Assembly: GCF_026239655.1 (NCBI RefSeq)
Contig: NZ_JAPIVO010000003.1
Coordinates: forward strand, 62,001-126,000
Length of the DNA: 64,000 nucleotides
Direction of reading: 5' to 3'
Origin: Pedobacter sp. MR2016-24
GTDB taxonomy: Bacteria; Bacteroidota; Bacteroidia; Sphingobacteriales; Sphingobacteriaceae
The first letter of the stretch is position 1; each line of letters begins with the position of its first letter. The position numbers were made by a program, and so were the translations under genes. This document shows positions 36,407 to 44,139 of the stretch, piece after piece. Below the pieces are notes generated by a model. It made no database searches, had not been told where the DNA came from, and saw nothing but the letters and a program-made list of their open reading frames with translations.

Positions 36407-36843
36407 TTTAATCCCGGTGTATTTAATTTTTTGAATTTGAAGATTATACCAAACTTAAGTTGAATGGAAAAGAATGTATTGTACTACTTTATAAATTTGA
36501 TGGTTCTCAAAGATATATAAGTAATCAATATCTAAGTGTTAAAATGATATATAAAGCTATACTTCGAGACTGGTTAGGTGTAGAACGAAACGAATACCAG
36601 CATAATACTTAGAAAATACTAGAAATAATTGATGATATAATGCTCTGATGAGTATCTTTTATTATTACTGCTCTATTCGTTTTATTTGATGGAAAATCAA
36701 AGCATTCTATCAGAATCTGATAGAAGCAAATTGCAGAATTTACGACGCTCCATTTAATTTAGTTGTGTTAATTAATTATTAAAAATAAAGCCATCCGTTT
36801 ATGAATGGCTTTATTGTGAGTAAGGTTTAATTCCATTTCTGCT
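36407..36843. other. AT-rich intergenic region with a possible ORF remnant
   Basis: Apart from the hairpin at 36784-36815, the only coding-like stretch is a plus-strand frame of about 60 codons ending at a stop at 36610-36612 (ending ILRDWLGVERNEYQHNT). It has no good start at its beginning; the in-frame ATG at 36544 would leave 22 residues. It may be a gene remnant. Confidence 0.35.
36784..36815 (-). terminator. Terminator downstream of the XRE-IrrE gene pair
   Basis: AATAAAGCCAT (36784-36794) pairs perfectly with ATGGCTTTATT (36805-36815) around a 10-base loop, 28 bases after the stop of the 164-residue gene. The A/T flanks allow function in both directions. Confidence 0.8.
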
Positions 36844-37338
36844 TTATGGAAGCGGAGTACCATATCCCTTGCTGACGTTCAAATCCCGTATGGTATTATA
36901 CAATTCAACCATTGATCCGTTTTGCATTATCCAGTCCATCACGATCTGCAGCATTTCTTCTGCATCACTTATGTAACCCATGCGACCATCGGCTCCACGA
37001 ATTCCTTTTTTATTAATCCGCTTGCCCCGCGTCAAAAAAGTATTCTTTTCTTCGTAGATATATTTTCTCGATGTCTCATGTAGCTTTCCTTTCGGCAGAT
37101 TAATAATTAGTAACCGCTGTATCCCTTTGTAATATAGATCAAACTTATGTTCCGGATTTTCAGTATTTAGATTACTGAAGTCTTTAATTTCCGGCTGCGT
37201 CTTGGTTTCACCCTCATTTGTAAATACAATCTGCTCGCCCTTAACTTCATCAGTTCTGGCTAATATTCTGAGTTTTTCTTCTTCCTTGGCTAGTTCTGCC
37301 TTAGACTTTTTGCCGGTATTCTTGTCTTTTTTTGCCAT
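36844..37338 (-). CDS. Uncharacterised partner protein of the XRE-IrrE gene
   Basis: A 164-residue soluble protein. The N-terminus is very Lys/Glu-rich (KKDKNTGKKSKAELAKEEE). The rest is a mixed domain with FDLYYKGIQRLLIINLPKGK, then KKGIRGADGRMGYISDAEEM and a C-terminal helix EEMLQIVMDWIMQNGS. No family recognised. It starts 2 bases after the stop of the HTH-ImmA/IrrE gene, so the two are surely co-expressed. It could be the target or effector controlled by that protease, but nothing in the sequence proves it. Confidence 0.6.
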   Translation of the reverse strand: MAKKDKNTGKKSKAELAKEEEKLRILARTDEVKGEQIVFTNEGETKTQPEIKDFSNLNTENPEHKFDLYYKGIQRLLIINLPKGKLHETSRKYIYEEKNTFLTRGKRINKKGIRGADGRMGYISDAEEMLQIVMDWIMQNGSMVELYNTIRDLNVSKGYGTPLP

Positions 37339-37340
37339 AT

Positions 37341-38552
37341 CTAGATATTGAAAACAAATTCATTTAAATATTTAACGGTGTCATCGATACTCTCCTTATC
37401 AAAAGTATTGACGTTGAGTTCGTGAAGAGCCTTCTTCACGTCGGGTTGATGGTTATAGTATTTTGCCCAATAACTTCCTTTTCCCTCCGCTTCACTGTCG
37501 TAACAATAGTAGGTATAGACTAATGAAGGGTGAACCTGATTTTTTTTAGCGAATTGCTCTACTACCACAGGGCTGTCGATGTAAGCTCTTATGTATTTGA
37601 CTTTTTCTTTGCCAAACAGGTATTCTCTGGAAAAGTCATTTGCCTGGTCTTCCTGTAAAAGGAATAAATCCGGCTCTCCTGTCAGGTGAAAGATTTGTTT
37701 CTCAATTTCTTCCATGTCATACAATACATGGTATAGCTCATGCATGAGTGCAAACCAGATGCTGGCATAACGCTGGTTGAGGTCAGTAAGTACTATACTT
37801 GGTTTTCCGTTGATCACAAAAGTAGCTCCCCGTACCTGGGTAGTAGGTAAGTGTGGTTGGTAAATTACGGTTACTCCAGCGTTGAATAAAGCTTGGCTAA
37901 CAACTTTTAGGCCTGATTCTACATTCATCGTGTAAGGCCTAATCTTGGGGATCAGGTCAACTAGTGCCGTACGGTTAAAGGGGTTTGGGTTGTTTATCTT
38001 TTCAAAATGTGAATATGCGGAGCGTACCCAGAATTTTTTCATCAAAAGGTTGGCGCTCCTTTTTGTTTTACTGAAGGCCGGTATATAAATTTTTGTCGCA
38101 TATTGGTAAATTGAGTTAAACCCGAAATAATTGACGATCCTTTTTTCAATTTCATCAAAATCACTCTTTGATTTGATGAAACCGGATTTATAAAGATTTT
38201 TTACATCAAAATTTGAAACAATAAAGCTTTTTCTTTTTGCATCTTCCAATTCGCCAACGATATCATGTGGGGCTTCTTTGAGGAAGATCTTGAATAAGGT
38301 ATCTGTATTCAATCCTAGAAACTGTCCTAGTTTGAGCAAACTCACAACATCTACTCTTTTTGCAGATCTATCCAATATGCCTTCAAGTGTTCTTTTTTGC
38401 ATAGACAATAATTTCTCTGCTTGGTTAGTTGTCAATCCGTATTGCTGAAGTTTGGTCTCGAAAATTGCTTTTAAACTGTCTGTTGACTCAGTCCATGGAT
38501 CGGCCGGATTCAGTAGTTTATAAAATTCATTAATAAAACCTTGATCGCTCAT
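37341..38552 (-). CDS. XRE-type HTH protein with ImmA/IrrE metallopeptidase domain
   Basis: A 403-residue protein. The frame is open to 38573, but a -7 box (TATATTTG, 38578-38571) overlaps that first codon, so the ATG at 38552 (MSDQGFINEF) is preferred. Residues about 35-85 form an XRE-like helix-turn-helix (GLTTNQAEKLLSMQKRTLEGIL). The C-terminal half is an ImmA/IrrE (COG2856) zinc peptidase with MHELYHVLYD carrying HExxH. Members of this group cleave repressors in phage, ICE and stress switches (ImmA, IrrE). The 34-bp palindrome at 38598-38631 covers the -33 region and is the obvious operator for its own HTH. Confidence 0.87.
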   Translation of the reverse strand: MSDQGFINEFYKLLNPADPWTESTDSLKAIFETKLQQYGLTTNQAEKLLSMQKRTLEGILDRSAKRVDVVSLLKLGQFLGLNTDTLFKIFLKEAPHDIVGELEDAKRKSFIVSNFDVKNLYKSGFIKSKSDFDEIEKRIVNYFGFNSIYQYATKIYIPAFSKTKRSANLLMKKFWVRSAYSHFEKINNPNPFNRTALVDLIPKIRPYTMNVESGLKVVSQALFNAGVTVIYQPHLPTTQVRGATFVINGKPSIVLTDLNQRYASIWFALMHELYHVLYDMEEIEKQIFHLTGEPDLFLLQEDQANDFSREYLFGKEKVKYIRAYIDSPVVVEQFAKKNQVHPSLVYTYYCYDSEAEGKGSYWAKYYNHQPDVKKALHELNVNTFDKESIDDTVKYLNEFVFNI

Positions 38553-38570
38553 ATATGTATAATTACAGAG

Positions 38571-38578
38571 CAAATATA
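38571..38578 (-). promoter_or_regulatory. -7 box of the XRE-IrrE gene
   Basis: On the minus strand TATATTTG matches TAnnTTTG. It lies 18 bases before the ATG at 38552 and rules out the upstream ATG at 38573 for transcripts from this promoter. Confidence 0.65.
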
Positions 38579-38597
38579 GTAACTAAAGAGCGTATTA

Positions 38598-38631
38598 AAT
38601 AAATGTTATGTAATTTTACATAACATTTATT
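38598..38631. promoter_or_regulatory. 34-bp perfect palindrome, probable operator of the XRE-IrrE operon
   Basis: AATAAATGTTATGTAA (38598-38613) is the exact reverse complement of 38616-38631 across two T bases. It begins 20 bases upstream of the -7 box, so it overlaps the -33 site. A bound dimer would block initiation. Confidence 0.8.
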
Positions 38632-38782
38632 GACGGCAGATTGGGGTATATAGATGTAAAAGATGCCTTATTTTATAATGCTTCAAATAATAATCTAAAC
38701 ATAATTATGAATAATTTGAAATTCCATCAATGGGTGCATACGTTTCCGGGGATTTAGTGAACGATACAGATTAGTATCAAAA

Positions 38783-38814
38783 AAAAACCTGCAATCTTAC
38801 GTTTGCAGGTTTTT
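38783..38814 (-). terminator. Terminator of tRNA-Ser copy 2
   Basis: AAAAACCTGCAA (38783-38794) pairs perfectly with TTGCAGGTTTTT (38803-38814) around an 8-base loop. It is 24 bases beyond the tRNA 3' end on the minus strand. Confidence 0.85.
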
Positions 38815-38837
38815 CATTGTTTCTTTGATGAAACCAG

Positions 38838-38924
38838 CGGAGAGTGGGGGATTCGAACCCGCGGACCCTGTTACAAGTCAACAGTTTTCAAGACTGCCGC
38901 AATCGACCACTCTGCCAACTCTCC
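38838..38924 (-). tRNA. tRNA-Ser (anticodon TGA), copy 2, no encoded CCA
   Basis: Identical to copy 1 over the 86 bases from GGAGAG to CTCTCC, with anticodon TGA at 38890-38888. After discriminator G the genome reads CTG, not CCA, so the 3' end must be added enzymatically. Upstream and downstream flanks are unrelated to copy 1 except for the promoter boxes. Confidence 0.95.
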
Positions 38925-38928
38925 GCGA

Positions 38929-38959
38929 CAAAAGTACAATTAAAGTGCATTCCTGCAAA
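38929..38959 (-). promoter_or_regulatory. Bacteroidota-type promoter of tRNA-Ser copy 2
   Basis: TTTG (38959-38956), 19 bases, then TACTTTTG (38936-38929) on the minus strand. Box sequences and spacing are the same as at copy 1. Confidence 0.85.
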
Positions 38960-39105
38960 GCCGGATTCAGAGAAATCGCTTAAAACACTCATTATGAAGG
39001 AGATTTTTTTATTTGATACCTTATTAAGCAGCTCATAGATCGCATAATGTTTGAATTTTACAATGAATGGTTTGATTGCTGTAATTATATTACGCCCGAT
39101 ACGTT

Positions 39106-39113
39106 TAAATTTG
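39106..39113 (+). promoter_or_regulatory. -7 box of the AraC-family gene
   Basis: TAAATTTG, 38 bases before the ATG at 39152. It lies inside the longer open frame that begins at 39047 and therefore favours the internal start. Confidence 0.55.
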
Positions 39114-39151
39114 TGATCTTATATCACAAAGCCATCCTTAATTTCATTGCC

Positions 39152-40054
39152 ATGAAAAAGACAGAAACATTGGAGAATTTTTATCAGCAGAAGTTTGATG
39201 CAGTCCCGGAAAATCTGGCGGACGGTGTAGGCCACTTTAACGTATTCCGTTTAGAAGATTGTGCACAGCCCGGCGCACAGCCAATAGCTTATAGCCGCCG
39301 GGACTATTATAAAACCTGTCTGATCCGTGGTAATCACCTGTATCATTATGCTGATAAAACACTGGAGGTGAATGGAACAACGCTTATCTTTTTCAATCCC
39401 AACGTACCTTATACTTTTCAAACGCTCTCAGGAGAGAGCTCTGGTTATTTCTGCATCTTTACAGAATCATTTTTCACTGAAAAGATTCGTGGTAGCCTGA
39501 ATGAGCTACCTATGTTCAGCCCGGGCGGAAAGCCTGCTTTCGTACTGAATGACCAGCAGGAAGGAGCTGTTTCCGGCATATTTGAAAAAATGCTGGAAGA
39601 AATCAATGGAGACTATGCCTTTAAATATGATCTGCTGAGAAATTATGTAACAGAACTTACACATTATGCATTAAAATCTCAACCCTCAGAAAACCTTTAT
39701 CAGCACCCTGATGCAAAATCACGTATCACTGCTGTATTTACTGAATTGCTGGAGAGACAGTTCCCGATTGAAACACCATCGCAGCGCTTCTCCATGCGTT
39801 CTGCTAAAGATTTCGCAGACAAACTGGCCGTCCACGTTAACCACCTGAACAGATCTGTCAGAGAAACGACCGGAAAAACCACTACACACCTGATCTCAGA
39901 GCGTTTGGTGACAGAAGCAAAGTCTTTACTGAAGCATACAGACTGGAACGTTTCGGAGATCGGATATTGCCTGGGTTTTGAAGAAGCCGCTCATTTCAAT
40001 AATTTTTTCAAAAAGCAAACATCAATTACTCCAGGCTATTTCAGGAATGTTTGA
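39152..40054 (+). CDS. AraC-family transcription regulator
   Basis: A 300-residue regulator. The frame is open from 39047, but ATG 39152 (MKKTETLENFYQQKF) is chosen because a -7 box lies at 39106-39113 and the extra 35 residues look unlike the family. An N-terminal cupin-like sensor domain (NGTTLIFFNPNVPYTFQ) precedes two helix-turn-helix motifs: FADKLAVHVNHLNRSVRETTG and WNVSEIGYCLGFEEAAHFNN. The final KKQTSITPGYFRN is the usual AraC end. It lies 80 bases upstream of an SDR gene on the same strand; regulators of this type usually control the adjoining oxidoreductase. Confidence 0.92.
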   Translation: MKKTETLENFYQQKFDAVPENLADGVGHFNVFRLEDCAQPGAQPIAYSRRDYYKTCLIRGNHLYHYADKTLEVNGTTLIFFNPNVPYTFQTLSGESSGYFCIFTESFFTEKIRGSLNELPMFSPGGKPAFVLNDQQEGAVSGIFEKMLEEINGDYAFKYDLLRNYVTELTHYALKSQPSENLYQHPDAKSRITAVFTELLERQFPIETPSQRFSMRSAKDFADKLAVHVNHLNRSVRETTGKTTTHLISERLVTEAKSLLKHTDWNVSEIGYCLGFEEAAHFNNFFKKQTSITPGYFRNV

Positions 40055-40106
40055 ATTTAGCAATCATACGCTTGAATGTTGTAATTTAAAGGGTATCCAC
40101 TGCGCG

Positions 40107-40114
40107 TAAATTTG
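40107..40114 (+). promoter_or_regulatory. -7 box of the SDR gene
   Basis: TAAATTTG, 20 bases before the ATG at 40135. No clear TTTG is found at the expected upstream distance, which would suit an activator-dependent promoter. Confidence 0.5.
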
Positions 40115-40134
40115 TCCTATAAATTCAAACAAAT

Positions 40135-40992
40135 ATGGACAAGCAACAAAAAGTATGGTATATCACGGGTGCCTCTAAAGGCCTGGGATTAAGTTTAGTA
40201 AAACAATTATTAACGGCAGGACACAAAGTCGCTGCAACTTCAAGAAACATTGATGAGCTGAAAAAAGCAGTAGGAGAGGATCTGCCGAACTTTCTTCCTT
40301 TAGCTGTAAACCTTAAAGATGAAACCAGTGTGAAAGCTTCTGTCGATGCTACAGTAGCTTCATTTGGTCAACTGGATGTTGTAGTCAATAATGCCGGTTA
40401 TGGTTTGGTTGGAAGTCTCGAGGAACTGAGCGACAAAGAATCGAGAGAAAACTTTGAAGTGAATGTTTTCGGTGCATTAAATGTAATCAGAACAACAATG
40501 CCTTACCTGAGAGCACAGCAATCAGGACACATCTTCAATATTGCCTCAGTGGGGGGATTCTTTGGCGATTTTCCGGGTTTCGGTATCTATTGCGCCACGA
40601 AATTTGCGGTCGTGGGACTATCAGAATCACTCGCTGCGGAAGTTAAAGAATTTGGCATTAAGGTAACGGTAGTGCAGCCAGGGTATTTCAGAACCAGCTT
40701 CCTGACCAACGGATCGCTTGGCGTACCTGAAAATCCTATCACTGCCTACGCTGCTGTAAGAGCATCACAAAATGCACATCAGGAAGGTATCAATGGAAAT
40801 CAGCAGGGCGACCCTGAAAAAGCGGCAGCTGTACTGATCAAAGTAGCTGATGCTGAAAATCCGCCTGTACATTTATTCTTAGGTCAGGATGCCTATGATC
40901 TGGCCGATCAGAAAATACTGACTGTGCAACAGGATATGGATGCATGGGAAAATCTGGCAACCTCAACAGCTTTTGAGCAGGTAAATGCTTAA
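40135..40992 (+). CDS. Classical short-chain dehydrogenase/reductase
   Basis: A 285-residue classical SDR. Cofactor motif TGASKGLGLS (10-19), NNAGYG (about 84-89), catalytic Ser in FNIASVGG and Tyr/Lys in YCATK. The C-terminal TAYAAVRASQNAHQEGINGNQ is typical of SDRs often annotated only as oxidoreductase. The Arg in TSRN after beta-2 suggests NADP(H). The substrate is unknown. It probably responds to the upstream AraC regulator. Confidence 0.92.
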   Translation: MDKQQKVWYITGASKGLGLSLVKQLLTAGHKVAATSRNIDELKKAVGEDLPNFLPLAVNLKDETSVKASVDATVASFGQLDVVVNNAGYGLVGSLEELSDKESRENFEVNVFGALNVIRTTMPYLRAQQSGHIFNIASVGGFFGDFPGFGIYCATKFAVVGLSESLAAEVKEFGIKVTVVQPGYFRTSFLTNGSLGVPENPITAYAAVRASQNAHQEGINGNQQGDPEKAAAVLIKVADAENPPVHLFLGQDAYDLADQKILTVQQDMDAWENLATSTAFEQVNA

Positions 40993-41083
40993 ATCAGATA
41001 AGGGTCCGTGTGTTGAGCAGGGCATGCGGGCCTTATCTTTAATTATTATAAATTATTTTGCATTTTATTTGTAGCAAGTCTAA

Positions 41084-41105
41084 ATAATGCTAATATTTGC
41101 ATTAT
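41084..41105. promoter_or_regulatory. ATAATGC-N8-GCATTAT inverted repeat before a small unknown gene
   Basis: Left arm 41084-41090, right arm 41099-41105, 15 bases before the ATG at 41121. Its AT-rich, ATAATG-like arms resemble iron-regulator boxes, and ferritin follows downstream, but the assignment is only a guess. Confidence 0.4.
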
Positions 41106-41120
41106 AATCTATATCAATAC

Positions 41121-41486
41121 ATGCAAAACATAGCTACCGCACCTTTAGTTGATTTCGTAGAAGTTTTTCAGACCGTTAATGGTGCTGTATTTCAATCTGA
41201 CAGAGAAAATTGCTGGTATGTAGATTTTGCAGGTAAAATGGCACGTTTTGATTACCGTTGCATGATGAAGCTGAGAAAGGCGGTTTACCATATAGATATC
41301 GAAGCATTGTTGTTAAGTTCAGAATTAACGCCTGATCTTGAAATTGTTTTTATCTGCGCCTGCGATCATTGTTATGTATTAACATTGTTAGAAATTATAG
41401 CCTTTAAAGAGCTGCTTGAAGGCACTTTTGTCATGCTCGAACTGAACCGCATACTGCACGACAGGGTATATCGTCTTAGCGCATAA
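41121..41486 (+). CDS. Small uncharacterised cysteine-containing protein
   Basis: A 121-residue soluble protein. The frame can be opened from a TTG at 41097, but that codon lies within an inverted repeat, so ATG 41121 (MQNIATAPLVDF) is preferred. Distinctive residues are ENCWYVDF, FDYRCMMKLRKAV and FICACDHCYVL; the CxCxxC-like cluster could bind metal. No family recognised. Ferritin starts 109 bases downstream with its own promoter. Confidence 0.6.
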   Translation: MQNIATAPLVDFVEVFQTVNGAVFQSDRENCWYVDFAGKMARFDYRCMMKLRKAVYHIDIEALLLSSELTPDLEIVFICACDHCYVLTLLEIIAFKELLEGTFVMLELNRILHDRVYRLSA

Positions 41487-41530
41487 TCCTTTCTTTAGAT
41501 TTAGAATCTTTCCATATTTCTGCTTAATTC

Positions 41531-41559
41531 TTGTATATTAATTTATAGCACTACTTTTG
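41531..41559 (+). promoter_or_regulatory. Promoter of the ferritin gene
   Basis: TTG (41531-41533), 18 bases, TACTTTTG (41552-41559), then 36 bases to the ATG. Confidence 0.7.
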
Positions 41560-41595
41560 TTATAGATAAATCGACAATAATTTAATATCAAGCAT

Positions 41596-42126
41596 ATGAA
41601 AGATATCATTCGCGTAAAGTGTTTACTCTCTACAGAGGTTGAAGCGCTTTTGAATCAACAAATAAAAAAAGAAGCTCAATCATCATCTGCTTATTTAGCA
41701 ATGGCATCATGGTGTAATCAAAACGGTTATGATTTCTCATCTGACTATTTTTTCCTTCAGGCTGAAGAAGAGAGAATGCACCAGATGAAAATCTATAAAT
41801 ACGTATTGGATATGGGCGGTTCTGCTATATCTCCTGAAGTAACAAACATCAAAATTGAATATAACTCATTCAAAGAAGTTTTTGAAGAAGCATTGGATCA
41901 GGAGATCAGTGTAACTCAATCTTTGAAAAATATTGCGGCTAATTGCTACAAAGAGCAGGATTTTGTAACTATCGAATTCCTTAACTGGTTCTTCAAAGAA
42001 CAACGTGAAGAAGAATACAAAGCAAGACGTGCGCTGGAGCTATTCGAAGTTATCGGCGAAGAAGGTACAGGAAGATGGCAGATCGACAAAAACGTTGGTA
42101 AAATCGTTTACAACAGCGAAGCTTAA
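41596..42126 (+). CDS. Non-heme bacterial ferritin
   Basis: A 176-residue ferritin of the FtnA type, which oxidises Fe(II) and stores it as a mineral in a 24-subunit shell. Ferroxidase ligands are visible by pattern: Glu26 (KKEAQSSSAY with Tyr33), and Glu59 and His62 in EEERMHQ. Further acidic and Gln residues follow in EALDQEI and WFFKEQREEEYK. Length is normal. It is monocistronic, with its own promoter and a strong terminator. Confidence 0.95.
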   Translation: MKDIIRVKCLLSTEVEALLNQQIKKEAQSSSAYLAMASWCNQNGYDFSSDYFFLQAEEERMHQMKIYKYVLDMGGSAISPEVTNIKIEYNSFKEVFEEALDQEISVTQSLKNIAANCYKEQDFVTIEFLNWFFKEQREEEYKARRALELFEVIGEEGTGRWQIDKNVGKIVYNSEA

Positions 42127-42154
42127 CCGACACCAAACACACCAATTATATCGG

Positions 42155-42186
42155 CAGGATGTTAGTAATAACATCCTGTTTTTTTA
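42155..42186 (+). terminator. Terminator of the ferritin gene
   Basis: CAGGATGTTA (42155-42164) and TAACATCCTG (42169-42178) pair perfectly around GTAA and run into seven T bases. Confidence 0.9.
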
Positions 42187-42307
42187 TATCAGAATATTTC
42201 TCAGCCGCCAGGATCAGTCAGACAATTTTCGTTTCTGCACTATGTCTATAATTTTGATTCATAGGAATTGATGAATGATCGTGATAACTCGGTTGTAAAA
42301 TAAGAAC

Positions 42308-42333
42308 AGCCCGATAAGATGAATATCGGGCTG
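42308..42333 (-). terminator. Terminator of the Mla-type operon
   Basis: CAGCCCGATA (42308-42317) pairs with TATCGGGCTG (42324-42333). On the minus strand it follows the MlaD-like gene by 28 bases and leads into TTCTTATTTT. Confidence 0.8.
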
Positions 42334-42361
42334 CCGCTGTATAAGTATAAATTGATAGGAA

Positions 42362-43360
42362 CTATTTCTGTTCCTGTACTTTTTCTTTTTCCTTCGCTTC
42401 TGCTTTAGCTTTTTTCCTGAAGAATCCTCTGAGCAGGAAATTATGTTGCAAGGCTTCCATATTCTCATCAAGCTTTTTGGTACTCGATTCCAGATTGGTT
42501 ACTGTACTTTTTAATCTTGCACCGGTCTCTTCATCATTCAACAATACGCCTACGGCATTTTTATCTGAATTCAGTTTGTTACTGGTCGCGTTCAGGTTAT
42601 TGGTCATCTGTGCTGCAGAAGAAGCAGTCTGTTTCAAACTGTTTACGGCTGATTTCAGATTGGCAAAAACCGCGGTATCAGTCAGTAACTCATTGGCGAG
42701 TGTACCTTTGTTATTCAGCTTATTGGTATATTGAGACACAGCAGCTGTGACCCTCGCAGTACTTGCTGAAGCATTTTCAAGGTTAATCGTCATCTGACGT
42801 AAACGGTTGGCCATCAGTGAATCTGTAAGCACCGCCCCTAAAGCACCTTTACCATGCAGCATGCCTGTACTGACTTCTTTAAAGTCTGTTGTAATGGCCA
42901 GAATGTTTTTGTTGTTCTCCTGCAAAGTTTTCATGATATCCTCTGGTGCCAAAGCTGCAGCGATAGCTAAACGGTCGCCATCTTCAACAACAGGAGCATC
43001 GGCTGTTCCGCCCAGAATCTCAATCATCTTATTACCGATAAAACCCTCAGAGCTCAGTTTAGCCATTGAATTTTTGTGGATATATTTCTGTGAAGCCTCT
43101 TCGATATGCATGGTCACTTCCACCTGTGCATTGCCATAAAAGGCAATTTTGCTCACTGTTCCGATTTTTACTCCTGAAAAGAAGACATTGTTACCTGCTT
43201 GTATTCCATTTACATTGTTGAAAATAGCTTTTAAAGTGATACTGCTGACAAAACGTTTTTGTTTTCCGCCAAGGGTAAGTACACCTGCTATGAAAATGAC
43301 AATTCCTATAAAGATGAATAACCCTACTATGATTGACCTTTTGTTTTCTGAAGCGCTCAT
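42362..43360 (-). CDS. MCE/MlaD-family substrate-binding protein
   Basis: A 332-residue protein anchored by one N-terminal helix (about 9-31), with a periplasmic MCE domain (about 38-120: FNNVNGIQAGNNVFFSGVKIGTV, SSEGFIGNKMIEI). A long helical coil follows, rich in Asn/Leu/Thr (NKLNNKGTLAN, MTNNLNATSNKLNSD). MCE proteins form hexameric rings or tubes that carry lipids between membranes. It starts directly at the stop of the ATPase gene. The tail is Lys/Glu-rich. Confidence 0.92.
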   Translation of the reverse strand: MSASENKRSIIVGLFIFIGIVIFIAGVLTLGGKQKRFVSSITLKAIFNNVNGIQAGNNVFFSGVKIGTVSKIAFYGNAQVEVTMHIEEASQKYIHKNSMAKLSSEGFIGNKMIEILGGTADAPVVEDGDRLAIAAALAPEDIMKTLQENNKNILAITTDFKEVSTGMLHGKGALGAVLTDSLMANRLRQMTINLENASASTARVTAAVSQYTNKLNNKGTLANELLTDTAVFANLKSAVNSLKQTASSAAQMTNNLNATSNKLNSDKNAVGVLLNDEETGARLKSTVTNLESSTKKLDENMEALQHNFLLRGFFRKKAKAEAKEKEKVQEQK

Positions 43361-44134
43361 TTATTGTGTGAAATTATAGTTGTAAAAAGATTGAACACGT
43401 GCATCGTCACTTGCAAATACCTCATCAAAGGTACCTTGTATAGCAAACTGACCATCTAATAACATAGCAATTCTGTCGCCAGTTTCCTTTGCACAGGTTA
43501 AATCATGTGTAATAATAATAGATGTTGTTTTATATTTTTCCTGGACCTCATTGATCAGGCTATTGATTTCAATGCAGGTGATAGGATCCAGGCCGGCGGT
43601 GGGCTCATCATAAAGCATGATTTCTGGCCTTAAGATCAGGGTTCTAGCGATACCTATACGTTTACGTTGTCCGCCTGACAGTTCTGAAGGCATCTGCTCG
43701 ATAGTCTGTGATAATCCCACGGCATCTAGTACACTTTCCACTTCATCATTGATCTGACTGCGCTTCAGGTTTCTCGAATTTCTGACTAAAGGAAATTCCA
43801 GGTTCTGGCGAACAGTCATACTATCATATAAGGCACTGTTCTGAAAAGAGAAACCTACTTTCAGGCGTAATGCCATCAGCTCCCTGGATTTCAGCAGCGC
43901 TACTTCTTCTCCGAGCACATTTACCTGACCTTCATCGGGCAGGAGCAGGCCTGAAATGATTTTGATCAGTACAGATTTACCGGTACCTGAACGTCCTAAG
44001 ACCACCAGGTTCTCACCCTGATACACATCCAGATCCACACCGCGAAGAATATGGAGATCACCAAATGCCTTCTGCAATCCACGGATAGAGATGACCGAGT
44101 TATTTTTATCTATTGCTTTCTTAGTTTTTAACAT
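43361..44134 (-). CDS. MlaF-like ABC transporter ATPase
   Basis: A 257-residue ATPase. Walker A GRSGTGKSVLIK, signature LSGGQRKRIG, Walker B ILRPEIMLYDEPTAGLDP and the H-loop IITHDL are intact. Sequence style (ENLVVLGRSGTGKS, FQNSALYDSMTV) is that of the phospholipid transporter ATPases MlaF/TTG2A. It lies between the permease and MCE genes, 5 bases after the permease. Confidence 0.94.
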   Translation of the reverse strand: MLKTKKAIDKNNSVISIRGLQKAFGDLHILRGVDLDVYQGENLVVLGRSGTGKSVLIKIISGLLLPDEGQVNVLGEEVALLKSRELMALRLKVGFSFQNSALYDSMTVRQNLEFPLVRNSRNLKRSQINDEVESVLDAVGLSQTIEQMPSELSGGQRKRIGIARTLILRPEIMLYDEPTAGLDPITCIEINSLINEVQEKYKTTSIIITHDLTCAKETGDRIAMLLDGQFAIQGTFDEVFASDDARVQSFYNYNFTQ

Positions 44135-44139
44135 ATCAA

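Noticed and set aside
36424..36612. Plus-strand frame of about 60 codons
   Set aside because: No start at its beginning and no family match; noted only as a possible remnant within the intergenic entry.
38553..38573. Longer start (MLCNYTY) of the XRE-IrrE gene
   Set aside because: The codon lies within the -7 box, so it would not be in the transcript.
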